Assembly (NCBI RefSeq): GCF_029815055.1
Contig: NZ_JAPPWA010000002.1
Span: forward strand, 1,674,001 to 1,738,000
Length of the DNA stretch: 64,000 nucleotides
Reading direction: 5' to 3'
From: Ignatzschineria sp. RMDPL8A
GTDB lineage: Bacteria > Pseudomonadota > Gammaproteobacteria > Cardiobacteriales > Wohlfahrtiimonadaceae
The notes beneath the pieces are model-generated. The model searched no databases and was not told the DNA's origin. It worked only from the letters and a program-made list of their open reading frames with translations. This document shows, piece after piece, positions 8,792 through 16,816 of this stretch. The position numbers and the translations under genes are program-made. The stretch's first letter is position 1; every line of letters begins with the position of its first letter.

Positions 8792-9764
8792 CGTAGTACT
8801 TCTTCGCGCCCGGATGGAGCGGTGCGACTAAGCCTTTTTGCGCATTCTCAAATGAGATCGCTTTGGCCGCTTGGTGCGCGTTCGCTAACGATTCCAAATT
8901 CTCAAAGAAGGTTTTAGTGAGCTTATAGACATCCGCCTCGCTTAGATCCGAACGAACCACAAGTGCGTTCACAATCGCTGCCGTTGGGATATCTTCTGGG
9001 TTACCGTAGGTGCCTTTTGGAATGGTCGCCGAGATAAAATAGAACTGATCTTTGGCGATCTCGTCCACTTTATCGGTGCTGATTTCAACCAATTGAAGAT
9101 CATAGCCTTGTTGCAATTCCATGATCGATGCATTCGGCATCCCGCTTGTTAGGATCGCCGCATCAATTTTACCGCCGCGAAGCGCATCAACTGCTTCCGC
9201 AAAGCCAAGGTAATCAACTTTCATATCGTCATAGGTAATGCCATGCCCTTTTAAAAGTGCACGCGCATTCATCTCAGTACCTGAATTTAAGTCACCGACT
9301 GCAACGCGTTTTCCGCGAAGGTCCGCCATTGTCTTAATGCCCGATGATTTTGAAGTAACGATCTGAACGTAATTTGAATAGAGCGCTGCCATCTGCTCAA
9401 CGTTTTCAATCTTATTGGGGAATGGTCCGGTACCTTCCATCGCTTGGCTCAGAGCATCACTCATCACAAGTGCCATCTCAGCTTTACCTTGATGGACTAA
9501 GTTGATGTTTTGGATCGATGCGCCGGTGGTTTGCGATTTGGAGTTCGCGCCATAGGTTTTTGAATAGATCTGGCTTAAAGTGGTGCCGATAATATTATAG
9601 GGGCCTGATGATCCGCCCGTTGCAATGGTGACAAAGCGCGTTTCAAGTTTATCGTCTGCCACAGGGCCTGCGCTTGCGCTTGTTTGGTCATCCTGTGAAC
9701 ACGCAGCCAATACGCCTGCCATTACCAATGACATAAGCCCGCGTTTAATTAAAGATACGTTCAT
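8772..9764 (-). CDS. TAXI-family TRAP solute-binding lipoprotein
   Basis: The 330-residue protein is the substrate receptor of the TRAP system. The N-terminus is a lipoprotein signal with lipobox LAAC, so Cys22 would be lipidated and the protein tethered in the periplasm. The mature part shows the TAXI hallmark FVTIATGGSSGPYNIIGTTL, then KRVAVGDLNSGTEMNAR and ALRGGKIDAAILTSGMPNAS. A GGGAGG ribosome site precedes the ATG. It heads the transporter operon, and its promoter lies in 9765-10059. Related proteins bind glutamate or other small acids, but the ligand here is unknown. Confidence 0.92.
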   Translation of the reverse strand: MNVSLIKRGLMSLVMAGVLAACSQDDQTSASAGPVADDKLETRFVTIATGGSSGPYNIIGTTLSQIYSKTYGANSKSQTTGASIQNINLVHQGKAEMALVMSDALSQAMEGTGPFPNKIENVEQMAALYSNYVQIVTSKSSGIKTMADLRGKRVAVGDLNSGTEMNARALLKGHGITYDDMKVDYLGFAEAVDALRGGKIDAAILTSGMPNASIMELQQGYDLQLVEISTDKVDEIAKDQFYFISATIPKGTYGNPEDIPTAAIVNALVVRSDLSEADVYKLTKTFFENLESLANAHQAAKAISFENAQKGLVAPLHPGAKKYYDEQAAK

Positions 9765-9858
9765 AACATCCTCCCACGTTAATTGTTCTTATAATTTTGT
9801 CTAAATCGGTTATTTTTACGTTATTTAAATCGTTTTTATTTTTAGTTGCATGCTACAT

Positions 9859-9870
9859 GCTATATATAGC
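9859..9870. promoter_or_regulatory. Palindrome upstream of the TAXI-TRAP operon
   Basis: GCTATATATAGC is a perfect 12-bp palindrome about 95 bp upstream of the binding-protein start, next to an imperfect repeat GCATGC-TACATGC. It could be part of a promoter or operator. The rest of the 295-bp spacer 9765-10059 is A+T rich with no gene. Confidence 0.3.
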
Positions 9871-10059
9871 GTACTTAATTTAAAAAACCAAATGTTTTTC
9901 GCTTTTTAACAGGATTTTTCTAAGGTTTTCCTGCAAAAAATGCGGTCCATTTAGGCAAAGCGAATGATTCTAGCGGAAGTTTGACTAAAAAGATAGTCTT
10001 TTTTGATTCCGATCATCTCGCTGATTTTAAAGATCGATTATGGAAGATGTTGAAAATGA

Positions 10060-11370
10060 TTAATTCGTTTTTTTGCTCGTTGCTGGGGGTTCAATCGATT
10101 TCATCACAAAACTAAAGGTCGAGCCTTTCCCAAGCGTACTCTCAACGGTAAGTTCTGAGCCGTGATTTTGGAGCGCATGTTTCACGATCGCAAGCCCAAG
10201 CCCGCTCCCGCCATCATTTTTCGCGTCTCGTTTCCGCGATTCTGACACGCGATAGAATCGCTCGGTAAGATGGGCAAGATGCGCCTCATCAATCCCGCGG
10301 CCTTTGTCAGTCACGCTAAAACGCACCTCATATTCCCCCACCGGCTCAACCGCAAGATGAATCGGCGTTCCCACCTCATTGTGCAAAATCGCATTATAAA
10401 AGAGATTGGTGGTCACCTGTTTAATCTCCTCAAGATCGCCCTCGATCCAAAGATTCGGAACAATGTGGCTCGTAATGGGATACTCTTCATGGTGCGGGCA
10501 TTCGTGAATAAGCGTTTCACCCATCTGGCTAAGATTAATGGCGGTTTTATCCCGCTCTGTCGCCGATTCAATCTTCGAGAGCTTCATCAATTGTTGCACT
10601 AGCGCATAGAGGCGATCGGCTTGGCTACTCATATGCGAAATCGCTTTCTCTTCAAAACTGCTGTGTCCGCCCATATCATCGAGCATTTCAAGATAGCCCT
10701 TAATCACCGTTAACGGGACGCGGAGCTCGTGATTCACATTAGCAAAGAAGTTTTGCCGCATCTGTTCAAGCTTCGCCGTTTCAGTAATATTTCGCGCGAT
10801 GATTAAGAGATTATATTCTATATAGGGATAGACAAAACGAAACTCGATATGAAGATGCCCATCGACGGTAAGTTTCAGCGGTGTCTCAAATTGACGCAGT
10901 TTGAGATAGTTGGAAAATTCAGGGTAACGAATCAGATTGGTAAGCAGCTGCTCCTGATCTTGTGGCCAGCGTAGGCCAAGAAGCGTCTCTGCCTGATGAT
11001 TACACCATTCAAGCCGCCCCTTCGCATCGCAGAGCATCACCGCATCGGGAATCGCTTCCGCGCCGCGGCGAAGATAACTGACCCGTTCGGCAAGGCGATT
11101 ACGCTCTTCCCGCTGTTTTTTACGCATGCGATGTAGCCCATGAAAGATCGGAAGCCAGGTTCCGCGACCATCCGGCGGAAAGAGGCGATTTTCTTCCCAG
11201 AGCCAGTGCGACAATTTACGCAATTGCAGATAGTGCCAGAGCGCAAGCCCGAGCATGCCCAAAAAGAGCGCGAAAAAAAAGGCACCGCTCACCCAGCCAA
11301 TCAAGGCTGACACAAGCAATACCCCACCTATTTCTAATAAAATTCGTTTTAATGTCAGCGATCTAAGCAT
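10060..11370 (-). CDS. phoR: Phosphate regulon sensor histidine kinase PhoR
   Basis: PhoR phosphorylates PhoB when phosphate is scarce. The 436-residue protein has two N-terminal membrane helices (about 7-45) with no large periplasmic loop. A PAS domain follows (about 95-195; AIPDAVMLCDAKGRLEWCN), then a HisKA H-box NVNHELRVPLT (histidine near 215) and a HATPase domain with DKGRGID and GGSGLGLAIV. This is the standard PhoR layout and length. It starts 3 nt after phoB ends, so phoBR is one operon. Its signal should come through PhoU and PstB, encoded at the left end of the window. Confidence 0.96.
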   Translation of the reverse strand: MLRSLTLKRILLEIGGVLLVSALIGWVSGAFFFALFLGMLGLALWHYLQLRKLSHWLWEENRLFPPDGRGTWLPIFHGLHRMRKKQREERNRLAERVSYLRRGAEAIPDAVMLCDAKGRLEWCNHQAETLLGLRWPQDQEQLLTNLIRYPEFSNYLKLRQFETPLKLTVDGHLHIEFRFVYPYIEYNLLIIARNITETAKLEQMRQNFFANVNHELRVPLTVIKGYLEMLDDMGGHSSFEEKAISHMSSQADRLYALVQQLMKLSKIESATERDKTAINLSQMGETLIHECPHHEEYPITSHIVPNLWIEGDLEEIKQVTTNLFYNAILHNEVGTPIHLAVEPVGEYEVRFSVTDKGRGIDEAHLAHLTERFYRVSESRKRDAKNDGGSGLGLAIVKHALQNHGSELTVESTLGKGSTFSFVMKSIEPPATSKKTN

Positions 11371-11373
11371 CCG

Positions 11374-12072
11374 CTAGCCTTCCTCCGAGAACCGGTAACC
11401 TGCGCCGCGCACCGTCTGAATTAATTTGCCGGCCCCGCTCTTATCAAGCGCTTTACGTAGCCTTCCAATCGCTACATCCACCGTGCGCTCATCGACATAA
11501 TTATCATCGCCCCAAACATGGTCAAGGAGCTGACTGCGACTATAGACCCGATCCGGGTTTTGCGCTAAAAAGGCGAGCAATTTAAATTCCATCCGCCCCA
11601 TCTCAAGCTCTTCTTCATGATAAAGAACGCGGTGAGCGGCAAGATCAATCACGAGCGCGCCAAAGGTGAGAATCTCACGATCGGTATCCACTTCCTGATA
11701 CTCTTCCACTCGGCGAAGCAGCGCTTTTACCCGTGATAACAGTTCTTTTAAGACAAAAGGTTTGGTGAGGTAATCATCGGCGCCCACATCAAGCCCTTCG
11801 ACCCGATCATCGACTTCCGCTTTAGCACTCACCATAATTACCGGAATCTGCTTATGCGTCGGGTGACTTTTGAGCTCTTTTAAGAGGGTCAAACCGGACT
11901 TTTTCGGCAACATCCAATCTAAGAGCACAAGATCGATCGATTCGTTTTCAATCCGCGCCTCTGCATCAAGCCCATCGTACGCCGAAATAATGCGATAGCC
12001 GTGGGACTCAAGATACGTGGTAAGCATCTCTTGAATAGTAAACTCATCTTCAACGATTAATATGGTATTCAT
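11374..12072 (-). CDS. phoB: Phosphate regulon response regulator PhoB
   Basis: PhoB activates Pho-box promoters. The 232-residue protein has a receiver domain (MNTILIVEDEF start, phospho-acceptor in LVLLDWMLP near Asp53, conserved Lys in LTKPF) and a C-terminal OmpR-type winged helix ending in TVRGAGYRF. The start at 12072 is chosen because it opens at the canonical MNTILIVEDE. An upstream ATG at 12120 would add 16 atypical residues and would begin inside the promoter. The operon is preceded by a Pho box and -10, so it is autoregulated. Confidence 0.96.
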   Translation of the reverse strand: MNTILIVEDEFTIQEMLTTYLESHGYRIISAYDGLDAEARIENESIDLVLLDWMLPKKSGLTLLKELKSHPTHKQIPVIMVSAKAEVDDRVEGLDVGADDYLTKPFVLKELLSRVKALLRRVEEYQEVDTDREILTFGALVIDLAAHRVLYHEEELEMGRMEFKLLAFLAQNPDRVYSRSQLLDHVWGDDNYVDERTVDVAIGRLRKALDKSGAGKLIQTVRGAGYRFSEEG

Positions 12073-12105
12073 TGTCTCTCTTACAAGTTTATGGAACGTG
12101 AGGCA

Positions 12106-12139
12106 AGTATATAAATGCATTGTGACCGGAATGTGACAA
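12106..12139 (-). promoter_or_regulatory. Pho box and -10 of the phoBR promoter
   Basis: On the minus strand TTGTCACATTCCGGTCAC (12139-12122) has GTCAC half-sites 11 bp apart. A -10 hexamer TATACT lies at 12111-12106, 10 nt after the box. The core TGTCACATTCC is identical to the box before pstB. This supports PhoB autoregulation. Confidence 0.8.
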
Positions 12140-12196
12140 ATGTTACCCCGCCGTCATAGAAGGGCGCTATAGCATGATTAAATGACCTGTTTCAGC

Positions 12197-12248
12197 ATTT
12201 GCATTTCAATACAAATGAATACAAAGAGATACAAAAAGATGCAAATCA
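12197..12248. repeat. Four 10-bp direct repeats bounded by an inverted octamer
   Basis: ATACAAATGA, ATACAAAGAG, ATACAAAAAG and ATGCAAATCA lie head to tail at 12209-12248 with exactly 10-bp spacing. ATTTGCAT at 12197-12204 is the reverse complement of ATGCAAAT at 12239-12246, so the array is bracketed by an 8-bp inverted repeat. It lies 60-110 bp upstream of the phoB Pho box and downstream of ttrR. Helical phasing suggests a protein-binding array, though slippage could also produce it. Confidence 0.6.
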
Positions 12249-12360
12249 TTACTCGCTATTCGTTCAGTATAGAGGGAATCGAAACGCTCTGCCGAATCTT
12301 TTAAGGCAAGTCCGTTATAATCGCATTGCAATCTCGTTGTAATCGGGCGTTAATCGCCGG

Positions 12361-13011
12361 TTAATCAATCTCAAGATCGAGCGCTTCGAGAAAATCACTC
12401 GCTTTAAGTGCCTCAACGTAGGCAAGTTTGGCAATAAAATCAGCGATATTCTCCACATCCATCTTCTTCATCGCATTCGCGCGCTGAACCTCCACCGTGC
12501 GCACCGCCACATGTAAAGTATCGGCAATTTTTCGATTGGTGAGCCCCGCAAAAACTAGCGCACTCACGGCCTTTTCCCGCTCTGACAGGGTGGCAAAACG
12601 CGCATCAAGCTCATATTGCTCAAACCGTTCTGTGGCGAGCTTTTCCGCAATGGAGAGCGCGTTGACGAGCTTCGCCATCGAGACCGGCTTTTCTAAAAAG
12701 TCCGCCGCGCCCTCTTTGAGCATCGCAACCGCCTGCGCGACATCTCCATGCCCGGTTAAAATAATCGGCACCACCGCGCTTTTATGGGCTTTAAGATAAC
12801 TCACCACCTCTTGCCCACTCATCTTTGGCATCCGCAGATCGACAATGGCGATCGCAGGCTCCTTGAGATTCGCTTCCTCAATGAAAACAGCGCCATTTTC
12901 CCAGAGCGATACCGCTTCATACTCGAGCTGACGTACCAAAAATTCACACGACTCGCGCACCTCACGCTCATCATCAATAATATGGACTTTCATGGTTGGA
13001 TTATGGGTCAT
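12361..13011 (-). CDS. ttrR: TtrR-like response regulator (FixJ/NarL type)
   Basis: The 216-residue protein is the predicted activator of the adjacent tetrathionate reductase operon. The receiver domain starts at MKVHIIDDEREV, has the phospho-acceptor in AIVDLRMPKMSG and the GHGDVAQAV segment, and ends with the conserved FLEKPV lysine. A LuxR-type helix-turn-helix follows (LSEREKAVSALVFAGLTNRKIA, then VRTVEVQRANAMKKM). The start at 13011 is preferred because AGGAAAAGAGA lies just upstream and it overlaps the kinase stop by 11 nt. An earlier start at 13062 would add 17 residues. The kinase gene precedes it, so the operon is ttrSR. Confidence 0.88.
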   Translation of the reverse strand: MTHNPTMKVHIIDDEREVRESCEFLVRQLEYEAVSLWENGAVFIEEANLKEPAIAIVDLRMPKMSGQEVVSYLKAHKSAVVPIILTGHGDVAQAVAMLKEGAADFLEKPVSMAKLVNALSIAEKLATERFEQYELDARFATLSEREKAVSALVFAGLTNRKIADTLHVAVRTVEVQRANAMKKMDVENIADFIAKLAYVEALKASDFLEALDLEID

Positions 13012-14866
13012 CGTTCTCTTTTCCTGCAAGTTCTTCGCGCTGATAGGGGCATTTATGGCCACTTGGTAAAATGATTCGAATCGCGGCGCCGTTCGCCTCT
13101 TTACGATTCGCTAGACGGAATTTTCCGCCGATTGAGGCAATTAAGCGTTCGCAAATCACGAGTCCAAGCCCTAGCCCCTCTTGTTTAGTGGTTCTAAAGG
13201 GGACAAATGGCGCGTCGAGAATCTCTTCACTAAAGCCACTGCCGTTATCGGTAATGAGAATTTTGTAATAATCCCGCTCACATTTTGCCTCAATAATAAT
13301 ATGATTCGCCCCCGCCTGCACTGCGTTGAGGAGCGTATTGGTAATCACCTGTTCCAAGATTGAAATTACGGTGAAAATTGTCTGATGGCAATCGATATTA
13401 ACATCGATCTGCACCCGGTTTTTATTTTGCAGCCGTGTCATCTCAATAATGCGCAGGATAAAGGGCTGAAGATCGACCCACTCCATCTGATGGCCCTGCT
13501 TTGGTTTTGCCCACGCTTGAAGATTTTTAATAATGGCGTTGCAATGCTCAACTTGCTGGGCAATTCGCTCCATCGGCCCAATGAATTCCGTCGGATCACC
13601 GCCTTTTTTAAGCCCATAGGCACTCCCTTCCGCGTAGTTACGAATTGCCATTAACGGCTGATTGAGTTCGTGGCCAATTCCGCTCGCGATCTCGCCCAAA
13701 ATATAGAGCCGATCCGCCCGTGAGAGCATCTCTTCATATTCATGCAGCGTATGATAGACCGTTTCAAGCTGAATGCGCTGACGCCGTGCCGTCCACGTAA
13801 GCCAAAGGTGATTCACCATGAGTAAAAACATCCCTAATAAAATCCCCATCAGCCAGATTTTATAGGTCTGCGCGAGCCGAATCACCGTCTGCCACAAGGT
13901 TTCATCCACTTTGATGAGGCCAGAGAGTTTTTGTAATTCAAACACCTCCCCAAGCCCGACCGGAAGCCCCCAAGTTGGCTGACGCTCATCTTGTTCACTA
14001 AAGAGAAATTGACGAATCCGTTGTGCGTCGTGTTCATCTAGCGAGGGGAGCGCGGCGAGCGACCAATTATGCAGAAGCGGCGTACTGCTTAAACAACCCC
14101 CGAGCGCAGGATAAGGCGATAACAGCCTAAATTTAGACCCCACCAATTCCCCATTTTGCACCATGTGCTCAAACATACAGGTCGGCGCAATGGTCGCATC
14201 CACTTCCCCCTTTTCAAGCAGCAAAATCCCCTGCTCGATCGGATATCCGGTAAAGATCACCTCATAATCCCGCGGCGCTTCTAACCCTTCATCATAAAGA
14301 TGTTTATAGGCGAGCAAAAAGCCCCCAAACGCATTCGGGCCCACCGCCGAGACCCGTTTTCCTTTAAGGTCACTCGGCGATTCAATGCCACTTGCTTTGG
14401 TGACCCAGATGGCGCTCCCGATCTCACTATATTGATTAAAGGTGTTGAGATTGCGCTTTAAACTCGCCATCCAACGAATCGACACATTGGGCTGAATCGA
14501 CAAAAAACTCGCCTGATGCCCAAGGATTAGATCTACCTCGCCGCTATTGGCCACCGCATCAAATTCATTAAGATTGATCGCCTGCATCGTAAAATCATAT
14601 TGCGGAAGATGCTCATTTAAATGAGCAATCCAAGGACTCCAACTATTAAATGCTGTTGCTTTCCCTTTCGGTGCCAAGATGCCGATCTTAATTGGACGTT
14701 TTTCGATCAACGGCTCATTTTGTGCAATATTTAGACGATTTTGAGGCTCCAAATTATCAGCATAAATCACGCCATGGCCAATCAAGCAGATAGAGAGAAC
14801 AATCAAGCGCCATAACTGTGGCCAATTGTCGAAGTTTCTTGCCTTTTTGCTCATATGCGCACTCAT
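13001..14866 (-). CDS. ttrS: TtrS-like sensor kinase with periplasmic binding domain
   Basis: The roughly 621-residue kinase has a signal/anchor segment (WRLIVLSICLIGHGVIYA). It is followed by a PhnD-like periplasmic binding domain with KIGILAPKGKA, LILGHQASFLS and LKGKRVSAVGPNAFGGFLLAYKHL. A membrane helix then leads to HisKA (ASGIGHELNQPLMAIRNYAEG) and HATPase (DNGSGFSEE, GLGLGLVI) domains. This layout is that of TtrS, which senses tetrathionate in the periplasm. The longest frame begins with TTG at 14884. ATGs at 14866 or 14854 are more likely, and the exact start is uncertain. ttrBCA is divergent. Confidence 0.88.
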   Translation of the reverse strand: MSAHMSKKARNFDNWPQLWRLIVLSICLIGHGVIYADNLEPQNRLNIAQNEPLIEKRPIKIGILAPKGKATAFNSWSPWIAHLNEHLPQYDFTMQAINLNEFDAVANSGEVDLILGHQASFLSIQPNVSIRWMASLKRNLNTFNQYSEIGSAIWVTKASGIESPSDLKGKRVSAVGPNAFGGFLLAYKHLYDEGLEAPRDYEVIFTGYPIEQGILLLEKGEVDATIAPTCMFEHMVQNGELVGSKFRLLSPYPALGGCLSSTPLLHNWSLAALPSLDEHDAQRIRQFLFSEQDERQPTWGLPVGLGEVFELQKLSGLIKVDETLWQTVIRLAQTYKIWLMGILLGMFLLMVNHLWLTWTARRQRIQLETVYHTLHEYEEMLSRADRLYILGEIASGIGHELNQPLMAIRNYAEGSAYGLKKGGDPTEFIGPMERIAQQVEHCNAIIKNLQAWAKPKQGHQMEWVDLQPFILRIIEMTRLQNKNRVQIDVNIDCHQTIFTVISILEQVITNTLLNAVQAGANHIIIEAKCERDYYKILITDNGSGFSEEILDAPFVPFRTTKQEGLGLGLVICERLIASIGGKFRLANRKEANGAAIRIILPSGHKCPYQREELAGKENDDP

Positions 14867-14898
14867 TTTATTGCTGTAGGTCAATTATTTTCGCCCTA

Positions 14899-14960
14899 TG
14901 TGGTTTACCACAATAGAGCGCTTTATTTAAATCACCGATTATAGGCTCACACTTTAGTGA
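14899..14960. promoter_or_regulatory. Dyads in the ttrSR / ttrBCA divergent promoter region
   Basis: The 142-bp spacer between ttrS and ttrB contains TGTGGTTTACCACA (14899-14912), two perfect 6-bp arms around TT. It also contains TCACACTTTAGTGA (14947-14960), TCAC/GTGA arms with a 6-bp centre. Either could be a TtrR or global-regulator site. No clear FNR consensus (TTGAT-N4-ATCAA) was found. Confidence 0.4.
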
Positions 14961-15008
14961 TTTTCAGATTTTTTCACAACTGAATCACCATTTTTTTAGG
15001 GAGGCACT

Positions 15009-15743
15009 ATGAGCATTAGTCGTCGAAATCTTTTAAAACAGCTGACTGCAATCACCGCAGGCGCCACCGTGATGAGCCTTGCGGAAGCAAAACCGCTCTT
15101 TTCACCAAAGCGTCGTGAAGGGGATGAAACCAAGCGTTATGGCATGCTAATCGATCTACGTCGTTGCATTGGATGCCAAGCCTGTACCGTGAGCTGCTCG
15201 GTAGAAAACCAGATGCCTCCCGGACAATTTCGTACTACCGTACGTCAATATCAAGTGATCAATAATTTAACCGAAGAAGCGACTAACGTGATGCTTCCTC
15301 GTCTTTGCAATCATTGTGACAATCCTCCATGTGTGCCGGTTTGCCCTGTACAAGCGACCTTCCAGCGAAAAGATGGCATTGTCGTTGTGGATAATAAAAA
15401 ATGCGTTGGCTGTGCTTATTGTGTGCAGGCTTGCCCCTATGAAGCGCGGTTTATCAACCATGAAACGGGCACCGCGGATAAATGCACCTTTTGCGTTCAC
15501 CGCTTAGAAGCCGGACTTTTACCAGGATGCGTTGAATCCTGTGTTGGCGGCGCGCGAATTATTGGCGATCTTAAAGACCCCAATAGCGCCATTAGCCAGA
15601 TGCTCGATGAGTACAAAGCGGACATTAAAGTCTTAAAACCGGAACAAGGCACGATTCCTCAAGTTTTCTATTTAGGACTTGATGAGGCGTTTACCAGCAA
15701 CGTTCAAGGACAAGCAATGCTTTGGCAGGAGGTCAAACTATGA
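15009..15743 (+). CDS. ttrB: Tetrathionate reductase iron-sulfur subunit TtrB
   Basis: The 244-residue electron-transfer subunit carries electrons from TtrC to TtrA on the periplasmic side. The N-terminus has a Tat motif SRRNLLK with a hydrophobic stretch after it. Cysteine groups for four [4Fe-4S] clusters are visible: RCIGCQACTVSC, LCNHCDNPPCVPVCP, KCVGCAYCVQACP, and KCTFC with GCVESCVGGA. A GGGAGG ribosome site precedes the ATG. Its stop overlaps the ttrC start (ATGA), so the order is ttrBCA. Confidence 0.95.
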   Translation: MSISRRNLLKQLTAITAGATVMSLAEAKPLFSPKRREGDETKRYGMLIDLRRCIGCQACTVSCSVENQMPPGQFRTTVRQYQVINNLTEEATNVMLPRLCNHCDNPPCVPVCPVQATFQRKDGIVVVDNKKCVGCAYCVQACPYEARFINHETGTADKCTFCVHRLEAGLLPGCVESCVGGARIIGDLKDPNSAISQMLDEYKADIKVLKPEQGTIPQVFYLGLDEAFTSNVQGQAMLWQEVKL

Positions 15744-16816
15744 TTCGCGAACTGCTCACTCACCCTCAAGAACTCGCCTGGCTTCCATGGGCGGTTCAAT
15801 ACTTTTTCTTTATCGGCATTGCGGCAACGGCGGCATTTGTGGCGATCGGCATACGCTGGTTTGGTAAAGGGAATTACAAAAAAACCGAACTTGTGACCTT
15901 AGCGATTGCTGCGACCTGCGGCATCGTTGGGCCTATCGCGCTCAGTGCCGACCTACATCAACCAGGCCGAATTATGAACTTCTACCTTAGTATCACTCCA
16001 TGGTCTTGGATGTGGGTCGGTGCGATCATTGTGCCGGGCTTTGTGGCGGCGCTCTTACTCCAATTTTTGCTCGTCGTACGGGAAAATAGCGTCAAAGAGA
16101 ACACCTTTAAGTGGCTCCGCTTTATTCACTGGGGTAGTTATAACGAAACGCGCCTTATCCCCTTTGTCTCAATTGTGTTGGGGCTCACTGCATTTGGCAT
16201 CGTGCTCTATACCGGAAAAGAGGTCAATGTGTTAAAAGCGCAAGCGCTCTGGCATTCTCCTTGGCTTCCGTGGGCCCTCTTCTTTACAGCGCTCCAAGCG
16301 GTGCCGATGCTGATTAAAACATGGAAAAATTGGGCAAATATTGATGAAAAAGCGCCCTTTTTAAATCATCTACAACTTTTTGGACTTTTGGGCGTTGCGG
16401 CAACCTTAGCCGGTTGGGCGCTCTCAAATGATCCGGCGGGCGAAGCATTTCGCTCACTCCCCGAACAGGGTTCGGTTTGGTTCACGATTGGTCTTGGTCT
16501 CCTTATCTACTTTGCGTCATTGCTTAGTTTCACACTCTATACTTACCGAGATAATCGCATCAAATCGCGCCTTTTATACCTAGTGCTTGCACTGATGAGT
16601 CTCTCACTTGCCTGGACGGTGCGTTGGGCGATCCTCATGCAGACACAAACTTTGCCAAAGTATAACGTCATCATCAATCCCTACCACTTAAGCTGGGGCT
16701 TTGACGGCGCACTTGGCATCATCTCCACCTTTGGGTTATGGCTCACATTGCTAATTGTCTTCTGGAGTCTACTCCACGATCGCTGGTTTACGTTTAAAGG
16801 AGCTCATCATGGATAA
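15740..16816 (+). CDS. ttrC: Tetrathionate reductase membrane subunit TtrC (NrfD family)
   Basis: The roughly 358-residue NrfD-type protein would anchor the complex and oxidise quinol. It has eight to nine hydrophobic helices, a PQELAWLPWAVQYFFFIG start region and the SADLHQPGRIMNFYL motif typical of NrfD/PsrC proteins. The ATG at 15740 follows AGGAGG and overlaps the ttrB stop by 4 nt. An upstream TTG at 15722 is less likely. Its 3' end overlaps the ttrA start by 8 nt. Confidence 0.93.
   Translation: MIRELLTHPQELAWLPWAVQYFFFIGIAATAAFVAIGIRWFGKGNYKKTELVTLAIAATCGIVGPIALSADLHQPGRIMNFYLSITPWSWMWVGAIIVPGFVAALLLQFLLVVRENSVKENTFKWLRFIHWGSYNETRLIPFVSIVLGLTAFGIVLYTGKEVNVLKAQALWHSPWLPWALFFTALQAVPMLIKTWKNWANIDEKAPFLNHLQLFGLLGVAATLAGWALSNDPAGEAFRSLPEQGSVWFTIGLGLLIYFASLLSFTLYTYRDNRIKSRLLYLVLALMSLSLAWTVRWAILMQTQTLPKYNVIINPYHLSWGFDGALGIISTFGLWLTLLIVFWSLLHDRWFTFKGAHHG

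Noticed and set aside
12784-13654. Plus-strand frames inside ttrR and ttrS
   Set aside because: They run opposite to two well-supported genes and have atypical composition.
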